DNA from: Sciurus carolinensis
Lineage: Eukaryota; Chordata; Mammalia; Rodentia; Sciuridae
Length of the DNA stretch: 64,000 nt
Assembly: GCF_902686445.1 (NCBI RefSeq)
Contig: NC_062217.1
Location: 172,541,098-172,605,097, forward strand
Reading direction: 5' to 3'
A program made the translations under genes and the position numbers. Within the stretch, counting starts at the first letter, position 1; each line of letters opens with the position of its first letter. The notes below the pieces were generated by a model, which saw only the letters and a list, made by a program, of their open reading frames with translations, was not told the DNA's origin and ran no database searches. This document shows, piece by piece, positions 55,926 to 64,000 of the stretch.

Positions 55926-58900
55926 AAAAAGATCCTACCACCCTGGACACTGCACAAATGTATCAAGTGCTCAGTGCTGTTTTCTAACCTACCCTTATTA
56001 GCAGGTGCTAGGCTTTCCTTAGAGTCTTTCACAGAGAAAGCAGGCACTGCACATGATGGTCTTTGTGGTATGTTTGGTCCTTGTTACCTGCAAGGCAAAT
56101 ATGAAGCAGGTTCAAATGTTGTCTGGACATCTTAAAGGTCCACCATGGAGCAGGCCCCAGGTCTGGTTGGTACAGTGCAGCTGTTCAAAGAAGCCCTGGT
56201 GGAAGGCACCCTGAGACTGGGGAGCCCTGCTTTAGGCTGTGGTGTGCTCTCAGCTGTGGAAGTGTGACCTGTGACCAACAGGGTCCACATCACCTGGAGA
56301 TGCTGAGTGTCCTGTTGGAGGTGCCAGGAAATAAGCTTCACCCAGCCTTTGTTGCCTGCACCAGGTCCCTGGAGATCTCATTCCGTGGATCGTGACGTGA
56401 CAGTGGAGACGAGGGGGAGAGTGAGCCCAGTGGGCTGCCATGCAGACTGGTCACCTGCTGCCAAGGCAAGCCCCTGAGGGGACAGCTCCTGAGAGTCCCA
56501 GTTCTGCTTGCCAAAGAATGATGAGCTCTGCCTGTCTTTGCTTTGATTTTTCCTGAAAATACTGACAGAATGTGTCCAACGTAAACTGAGGTGCCCCTTG
56601 GTGTTCAGTGGAGGTGAGCCCCCTAGGTTGGAGACTTTCTCTACGGCGCCTCATCCAGGGCTCCCTGTCTCTCCAACCACCTGCACCAAACCCACGTGTG
56701 AATCCCCAGGGAGGCTGGGTGGTTACAGACTCGTGTCCTTGGACTGTGCCGGATCCTCAGAGTTCTAGAAAAGCAGAAAACCAGGACACTTGGCCAGTAG
56801 CAATATGTGGCAGGCTCCATTCAAGGGGCTGCCCTTCTGCTGAGGCTAAGACTTTTTATTTGTAGTTATGACCTGTTTTTAAAAATGTTGTCGAGAACTA
56901 AAAAACATTGTGGTGAATGGAGTCGCCCCTGACGTTCACGTCTTGGTCTTTCTGAGATGCAGTGAATTTTAAGGAACTTGCAGCTTCCCCCAGTGCAGGT
57001 CTGATGCAATCTCAGAGTGCAAATCAGTCACCTAGTGGAGCAGACCCGGTGCACAGTCCTAGGAGCTGGCTGGGTGTTAACTTCTGCTGCAGAAAACCTG
57101 CCCCTGGATCTCGAGAGCCACAGTGGCTTCACTGCAAGTGGAAACAGGAGCATGTCTAACTAACTCAACAACAGAGGCCTGCGAGATGCGCTGACGGAGC
57201 TACCGTGTCCAGGTCGGCAGGGCTCACCCCACCCTGGGGCAGGCACTGCCCTGGCCCCGGCTCTCCTCCCTGTTGCGGAGGCCGAGGCTGCTGCAGGGGT
57301 GCTGGCAGGCTCCAACCACGCTTACCAGGCTGCAGCTTTGCTGCCCCTCCTCCATCCCTGGCTCTGTCCCCGACTGAACCTGCACATAGCTCTCGCCCTC
57401 CTGCTGCCTCTTCCCCACTCACCTCTGCCCTCAGGCCCCACCCTGCCCTCCAGGGACCCAGTGGTCATCCTCATCCCACACAGTGCCTCCCGAGCCTGCC
57501 TCCTGCAGCTAGGAGAGTGCAGAGTTCCTGGCACGGTCTAGAAGAAGGACACCTTGCCCTGTACCCGGGCGGATGAGGACCTGGTGGGGACTCACTCTTC
57601 TCGTGGGGACTGCTCCCTGATTAGCTGCTGTCATTTGCTCCCTTCAGGGAGCCAGGTTTCCAGGCCCTGGGGTCTCAGATGCTCACTAGAGCCAGCACTC
57701 ACAGGCTGCCCGCTTTCGCCTGGGCCCAGGGTGTGCGTGGGGCCGGTCTGCGCCCCAGCCTGAGTCGACTGTGAGGGTGAGTGTGCGTATTCTCCAGGCA
57801 CAGTGGGCGCACACAGCTCTAGAGGCGGGATCCTCGCGGCTCTGGAGGAGGCCCGTGTCCGCTTCCTGAGGCTGGGTCCACAGCCTCACGGCATCCTCTC
57901 CTGATGCTCGCTCGCAGCGGGAGTGGTCCTTTCCACTCCCCCGGACTTCGCGGGGGATAGTTCCTCATTCCTCAGGGCCCCTGTCACAGAGAATAATGTC
58001 ATGCCACAGCACACTGCCCAGGGCGCAAGTGCTTGGCGCGGAGACAGAGCCCAGCAGCCCGAGCCGCAGCTGCTGCTGGCTTCAGGACGTGCAGTTGCTC
58101 AGGCGCCTCTCCACTCGCCGGAAAGCCTGCCTTCTCGCCTTTCCACCCCTTTGCTCTGGGTGGGATTTAATTTTTCCTGTGTCACTGTGTTCAACTGTGC
58201 TCGCGGCACTGACAGAAGCTGGGAAGACCTGGAACTCGCCTCTCAGATGCCTTGACATGTGGTTCCAGAATTGCAAAGTCCTGAGGACATCTGCCAGAGA
58301 GCAAGACAAGCCACTGGGATGTGTCTTCGCAGGTGGCCTTAGGTGCCCCCAAGGATCCATGTACAAGAATCGAGAGGGATTTGCTCATGCCTATTATACC
58401 CCAAGCTCAGGTTGAGGTCCCGAGGATGAGAGGAGTAAAGGTAGGGGAGACGGATGTGCACTTTGTAAACGTGTGTGAAGATCTGCTAGGGAGGGGGACC
58501 AGGCAAACTGCCGTACTTGGTGTTCAGAGGGGGCCACAGTCCCTGAAGTCTCGAGCTGGTGGGGCTGGGCCGACTTCTTTTGCTGAAACAAGCTTCCCCA
58601 AAGCTCAGTGGCTTGAGATGCAAGTTGTCTCTGCATTAGCTGATTGTCAGGCCAGGGGCCGTAGGGGCTCAGCTCCACACAGGGAGCTGATGGAGCCCTT
58701 CTCACGGGGACTGGGGCAGGGGAAGGGAAGCAGAGCAGATGCCCCAGTGTGGCTGTGCTGGAAGGGCAGACACCACTTCCACCCAAGGCCCTTGGCTAAA
58801 GCAAGTCACATGGCCAAGGCTGCCTCAGCAGGGGTGCAGCTCTCCTGGTCCAGAGGAAGGCAGGAATCTGCTGATTGCTGCGGTGGCTGGAGGGGGCACG

Positions 58901-61499
58901 TGCCACCAGCAAGTATGGCACAGGGTGCTGCTTGGGACAGGCGTGTCTGGGCTCAGGGAAGGAGGCCTGGCCTGCTAAGGTGTGCCCACGTGCTTCCTCC
59001 CAAGCTGATGCCCTCCGCTCCCGCAGCACTGTTGGAAAGCCTGCGGGGCATGGATACTGAGAGAAGGTGCCCAAGAAAACGAAGAGTCCTCCTGCAGGAG
59101 GGGCCGTGTGCAGGAAACGACTCCCCAGATCATGGCGCACGCTCAGCTGGGGCTCAGGAGGGTCAGAGCTGACCCTTGCTGCCCTTCCGTCCCCAGCTGG
59201 TTGGTTCTGTGCAGTTCTTGGGACTTGACTCGCAGCTGAGGAACCTCAGCAGGCTCTGTGGGACCCAGGACCTGCCGTATAGATGGAAGGGCTGCCCTTC
59301 AAGGCTTGGGCCTACCCAGAGGCACACACCACCAGATAGCCTGCATTTCTTGATCTCAGCCTTTGGTAAAAGAAGCTGTTGGTTCCCGTGAGGTAGTCTA
59401 GAGTGACTTGAGCCCAAGTCCCAGGAGCTATGACTGAGGAAGTTGGCATCTCGCCCAGGTAATGATCCCTGTCACTTAGGAGAGTGTCCAGGGGAGGACC
59501 TAGCTGGGGCTGTCTCAAGGCTGGACACGGTTAGAGGTAGCTGGAAGGAGCCGGCAGAAAAGATGGCAAGTCCAGATGCCCCCATGTCCACGCACGCTCC
59601 ACAGCAGAGAATGTCATCACGTGGCCACTCCAAAACATAAGGGAAGCTGGAAAGTGGAGTCCAGTCCACGCCTGAGGAAGTGGTGGTTCCTCCTGTCTGC
59701 GCATGTGAGGAACATAGGTCAGAAGGGCTCTTCTGGCCTTGTTTCTTCCTTCCCAGAAGTGATGTGGGCCATTCCTTCCTGAGGGACATGGCCTGGACCG
59801 GCACGAGCATATCCAGCCCCACAGAAGCTGGGCCGTGGGCTTGCTCCACACTGTCCCCAGGAGAGGCTGTCCTTTCCAACAACAGACCCACCCATCCAGA
59901 CCCACTGTGGGGAGTGACTCAGTGCCACCTGAGAGGGCCTGCAGCAGCCTTCCCTCAGTCTGTGGCCATTCTGCTGATTCCTGTGTACAAGGCTGGTGCA
60001 GTCAGTGCTCCTGGGATCCGCGGGGACCCACGACCACATCGCCAACAATGGGTCCTCCAGCCAGAGTCCGTCTGGCCTCTTGAAGGAGCCACTTGAATGT
60101 AAATCCATCCCGTTGAGAACAAATCCCTAGCCATACCAGCTGAGAGCCAGCACTTGGCTTTCTAACCACTGATTGAGGGAACAGGTGTCTTGACAGGCAG
60201 CAGGAAGCACTGTATTTGCTGAATCTACTGGGTTTGTTTAGCAATTGTTGTTGACTGTGTGGGGAGGCTTGCCTGAGCTTGGGTTTTGCCGCTGTGCGGT
60301 GCCATTGGAGAGCCGCCATACTGCCACCTGTGTGTCAGAGCCCAGCGAGCTGGTTGCAGTGAGATGCTATCTGTGGCAGCATACCTGTACGCATGTTCTC
60401 ACCTGTCCTCCATCTCCAGAATTTCACTGAGCATAATCACGTGAGGGCAAATGTGCTTAAGTGCAAATGAACTGTGGCCGTCGGGGGTGGGGGGTGGCTT
60501 TAACGTGTCCTCTGTACCTGGTGACTACATTTAATTGTTGCACCAGCTCTTCTTGAGGATCACGTTTCCTGGGCTGCTGTGTTAAGTACATTTCTGCAGA
60601 TAACAATGAATGAACCTGCTCTTCCACCATCCAGGCGAAGCTAAGGACGCTCTTCATGTTAAGCAGAGGAGGCAGAAGGCTCTGCAAGCACACGCAGGGC
60701 ACACGGCCATGCTGACATTCTGTGGCACTTCTCAGAGACGGTGCAGATGTGCTGGGGCGGGTGGCACTGAGCCTGCAGCACCATGGCTGGTGGTGAGGTT
60801 CGAGGGAAGTGACTGCGGTGTGGCTGTCCTGATCCTGGGGGATGCAGGTGCCTTCAAGATGGAGGTGCGGCCCCGAGCCCAGGCCAGCAGGGTTCTGTCT
60901 CAGTGAGGGCTTGGTAGGAAGCGGGACTGCGGGCTGAGGCCCTCTTCAGCTCCTTGCTGCCTCACCTTTTCCGTGGGGCATTTCTGACACTGTGTCTTGC
61001 CTCTTCAAAGCCAGCAAAGAGCAGTCCCGGTCTGGGGATTTGAGCTTGACCACTGTGGCAGGACCTGTGGAGACCTGCAGGGGGGAACACCCAGGTGCTG
61101 CCGTGCACAGGTCCAAAGGGGCAGAGGAAGGTGGCCACCATCCTGGGAAGCCTGCCTGGCCGAGGCTGTGGCTCTAGGTGGAGGGAGGGGTCAGCCCCAG
61201 AGACCTGAGCTGCAGCCCTAACCACCAACAGCACTCTGCCCACCTCTGGCCTCCTGCAGGTGCTTCCTGGACTAGACTCCGTGGAAGCAAAGGGGAGAGA
61301 GAGAAGTCAGATGATGCCCCAGGCCGTCTGCTCCCTGGCCACCAGTGGGTCAGGCTAGATGTGAGGACAGATAGCGAACACTCGGCAGAGCCCTGAACGT
61401 GAACCTTCCCGAGCCAGAAGCTCATTCATGACCAGGCTACCCAGAAGCACACCCAGCCGGAGAGAAGACCAAAGGTCCCAGAGAAGGAGAGGCAGCGTG
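55926..61499. other. Unassigned non-coding sequence
   Basis: This 5.5-kb stretch has moderate to high GC content with many overlapping frames (up to 283 codons, 58321-59172 +) that show no domain and no codon-like consistency. A G-run pair (GGGGGTGGGGGG) lies at 60484-60495. Part of 56240-56400 faintly resembles a MER5-type element, not strongly enough to call. Confidence 0.45.
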
Positions 61500-61670
61500 A
61501 GAGCTGTACCTGGTGGCTGGAGGCCCTAGTTCCAGTCCTGGGCAGACACTGACCAGCTCTGACCTGAGAAGATCACTGGACACCAGTTTCTCAAGTTTAA
61601 AATGAGGTTAATGATGATTATCCTCCAAGGATGCTGTGGGACCCAAAGGGGATCAGAGAGAGTGCAGAGG
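61500..61670 (+). repeat. MIR SINE relic, sense
   Basis: The order GAGGCCCTAGTTCCAGTCCT, GAGAAGATCACTGGACACCA, TTTCTCAAGTTTAAAATGAG, TTAATGATGATTATCCTCC fits a MIR: tRNA-like B-box region, core and LINE-like end. Old and diverged. Confidence 0.6.
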
Positions 61671-62456
61671 GACTTCCCAGAAGCAAAGGTGTGAGGCGTG
61701 CAGCTGCGGGGCCTCACAGAATGGAGGCGGGGGCTGGCCATCCTCCCGGTCAGAAGCCTCCGAGCCCAGCTGCAAGTTCAGCCTTCACCTCGGATGCTGG
61801 GGAGCACGGCGGAGCTCCAACGCCGAGGGCTGAGCGCAGCCGCTGTTAGCAGCAAGAACTGAGCCCAGGGATGGAGGAGGAGGGGAAGCCAGAAAGGCCT
61901 GTGCAGAGGCGGATCTCTCAGTGGCCCAGGCAGAGGAGGTGCTGCTTCTGTGTCTGCTATTCATAACAACATGAACGCGGACGGAGCAAGGGGGTGCCGT
62001 GTTATCATCCCTGCTTCTGTCCGTCAAGTCTGGGCCTGGCTGAGTGGCAGCACTGGTACCCTGGGCCAGGGCTGTGTTCCCATCCAAGGCATGACCTTGG
62101 AAGGATCCATCCAGAGCACGTGCTCGCTGGTGGCCCTCATGCCCAGGCAGCTGCAGGACTAGGAGCCTCGGTTTCTTGCTGGCCATCCCCAGCTCCTTGC
62201 TGTGTCATCCTCTCCAAAGGGCAGCTGTGACCTCATGACGTGCTTCTGCAAAGCCAGCAAGGGGGGGTACCTCCTAGGGACACGGGGGTACAGTCCCACG
62301 GAGGGTGCCACAAATGTCCCTCAGCTTGCCACCTTCTGAGTGTGGAAGCGAGTCACAGGCTTCTCACACCCCCAGAGGCACGAGGTACTACACCAGGGTG
62401 TAACCACCACCGGTGGGGGTCCTGGGATGCCAGGATTGGAATGACTAAATGCCCGG
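61671..62456. other. Unassigned non-coding sequence
   Basis: No repeat or gene was recognised. Confidence 0.5.
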
Positions 62457-62458
62457 TA

Positions 62459-62505
62459 TCAGCGTGTGTGTCCGCGTGTGCGTGTGTATGTGCGCGCGCT
62501 TTTGC
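62459..62505. repeat. Short TG/CG-rich tract
   Basis: GCGTGTGTGTCCGCGTGTGC and GTGTGTATGTGCGCGCGC form a short alternating purine-pyrimidine tract, a small relative of the one at 53.9 kb. Confidence 0.75.
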
Positions 62506-62559
62506 ATGTGAATGTGAACGCTTTTTTTCTCCCTAAGAAAAAGGCAAATAAAGATTTTG

Positions 62560-63420
62560 GTTGCATAAGGGGCTTGTTGATTTGAGGTATATTATTTCTT
62601 TAAGCTGTGGCATCAGAATCCAATTATGTTTCCATAAGAAAAAGAGCCGTGGAGAAATCCCAGAAGTATATTTGAGAAACCCCTGGGGACTCCGCGGGCT
62701 TCAGTAAGAGAAGCAGTCACTTCAGAAACTGAAATTTTATTCCAAGGAAATGGCTTTTGATGGGAAATCATCAGGCTAAAAGAGAGGTTTTTATATTGCA
62801 AAAGTAGTTTTTTTCTTTCTTTAGGATTTGCAGCCAAAGGACAACAGAAAAAAAAGAGAAAAGAAAAAGCTCAAATAACTCACGAAACTCCCAGAATCTA
62901 TCTCTGAACACCTGGCCTTGGACATTGTTATAAAAAATATTATTTTAAACCCTAAATCACATTGTATGTAATTCTAATGATATCAGATTTATAGATCACA
63001 GCATTTATATTTTAAGATATGTAAACAAACATGAACCAGTTGATTTTGGTTTTCAACATCTCCATGTGAGCATAACATATAAGAAATACTACAATAATTA
63101 CCCCGAGAAGACCATGAGAAAGAACTTGGAAGTAATGAGATATTTTTCTAGTTGTTTTAAAACTGAATTTAATGCATCTGTCTGTATGCTTTTATTTAAG
63201 TTGATACTATTGTGATTAATTAACCCTCCATTTTTTTCTAACTTCATCCAAACTTTTTAATAAAACATATTCATTATTTTCTCAGCTATTCGTTCCATGG
63301 ATCTGCAAGTTGCATGAGTTAAACACATTAATTATGATAAATAAAAGATAAGAGAAGCAGCAGGTATTCCCTCCTATGTTCCACAAATAAGTTAATTCTT
63401 TAAATTTTACCAGCTTGTTT
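62560..63420. promoter_or_regulatory. AT-rich candidate conserved element
   Basis: About 860 bases of AT-rich, CpG-poor, non-repetitive DNA with sites such as CCAATTATG near 62619, GTAAACAAAC (forkhead type) near 63020, AAATACTACAATAATTACC near 63084 and TTGTGATTAATTAACC near 63210. It contains no recognised LINE text and no open frame. It is one of the better enhancer or matrix-attachment candidates here. Function is inferred. Confidence 0.28.
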
Positions 63421-64000
63421 GGTTCCTGCTGCGCCAGGCTCTGTGCTCTGCAAGGGAATCTCTCCTGGGCTTAGTGTTGGAAGGTCCTGAAGAACATGTA
63501 TGATCATCTGTCCAGGAAGTCTGGAGATGGAGGGCCCTCGCTAGCCCTCCACTCTCTGCCCAGTTGGAATATGGACAAATGTCCAGGTCACACTGAGGTC
63601 TAGGGAAAAGGGACATACTTGCAAAGAGGCTTTGCTTGCCCGGAAGAGAGATGGTGTCCCTGACTCCAGCCATGGGCAGAGGGAAAGTCATGGCTGGCCC
63701 TTGGCCTTGATTTCCATGGAACTCACTGGAAGCCTCCAAGGACCCTGCCAGCCTTTCCTCCATCAGCAACCTACGGCGGAGGCTCTGAGATTCCCTTCTC
63801 TTGGGGTAACAAGCCTGGGCTCTATTGTCTCAGGACTTCTTACCCCTTTCCTTCTGCAGATTTTGAGTTTAGATTAGATTAGAAAGGAACAGCCTGAGCC
63901 CAAGGGAGGGAGTTCTGGAACCCCACATAGTCGAATGGCTGGGTTGCACTCAGACTCAGAGAGTCCCTCCTCAGGGCTGCAGGAGGGGAAGCCTCGGGGT
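63421..64000. other. Unassigned non-coding sequence at the window end
   Basis: GC-balanced DNA with short overlapping frames. No gene or repeat was recognised. Confidence 0.5.

Noticed and set aside
56240..56420. MER5-type DNA transposon
   Set aside because: Only a few scattered words agree and no terminal repeats or target duplication could be seen.
58321..59172. 283-codon open frame on the + strand
   Set aside because: No domain or family resemblance. GC-rich DNA with competing frames on the minus strand.
1..64000. CRISPR arrays, bacterial operons or phage genes
   Set aside because: Base composition, repeats and lack of dense coding show nuclear mammalian DNA. No regularly spaced direct repeats were seen.

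Overview
This window looks like non-coding DNA from a mammalian nuclear genome, most likely a rodent and probably a squirrel-family (sciurid) species. The evidence is its repeat content. There are several L1 LINE fragments of different ages, L2 and MIR relics, MaLR-type solo LTRs of a kind I associate with sciurid genomes, a hAT-type palindromic DNA transposon, and one tRNA-derived ID SINE (the BC1-related rodent family) in reverse orientation at 29581-29656. I saw no primate Alu sequences. The species call rests on my memory of repeat consensus sequences, because no search was possible.

I can support no protein-coding gene, tRNA, rRNA or CRISPR array. The longest open frames (about 303 codons on - at 37.0-37.9 kb, 283 on + at 58.3-59.2 kb, 265 on - at 53.4-54.2 kb) lie in G-rich, Pro/Ser-biased or dinucleotide-repeat DNA and resemble no family I know. 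The window is best read as intergenic or long-intron sequence.

Layout. 0-7.8 kb is mostly single-copy-looking DNA with several AT-rich blocks that may be conserved regulatory elements, plus two diverged copies of an unidentified repeat about 2.46 kb apart. 7.8-10.1 kb holds a solo MaLR LTR with a visible 5-bp target duplication, an L1 fragment and an L2/MIR relic. 12.6-14.1 kb is the most regulatory-looking stretch, with homeodomain-type sites, an AP-1 site and CpG-containing patches. 15.6-21 kb contains an old + strand L1 in pieces and a 197-bp palindromic element with a perfect 8-bp target duplication. 25.7-29.1 kb is a long AT-rich block dominated by an antisense L1, followed by the ID SINE with its own target duplication. 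31.2-33.3 kb holds L2 relics and a TTCC repeat. 36.3-36.7 kb is an MLT1-like LTR. 38.2-38.6 kb is a regulatory-looking block with clustered TTTATG/CATAAA motifs. 42-43.1 kb is an L1 3' end split by a nested solo LTR. 47.9-48.6, 51.4-52.0 and 55.6-55.9 kb hold further L1 pieces, 52.2-52.65 kb a third LTR, and 53.9-54.1 kb a long alternating purine-pyrimidine tract. The last AT-rich block, 62.6-63.4 kb, is another conserved-element candidate.

No set of genes here works together. The most robust results are three transposon insertions dated relative to their surroundings by target-site duplications, plus one SINE insertion. The candidate enhancers are inferred from base composition and motif content and need a cross-species alignment to confirm. 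I found nothing that supports a new biological system.
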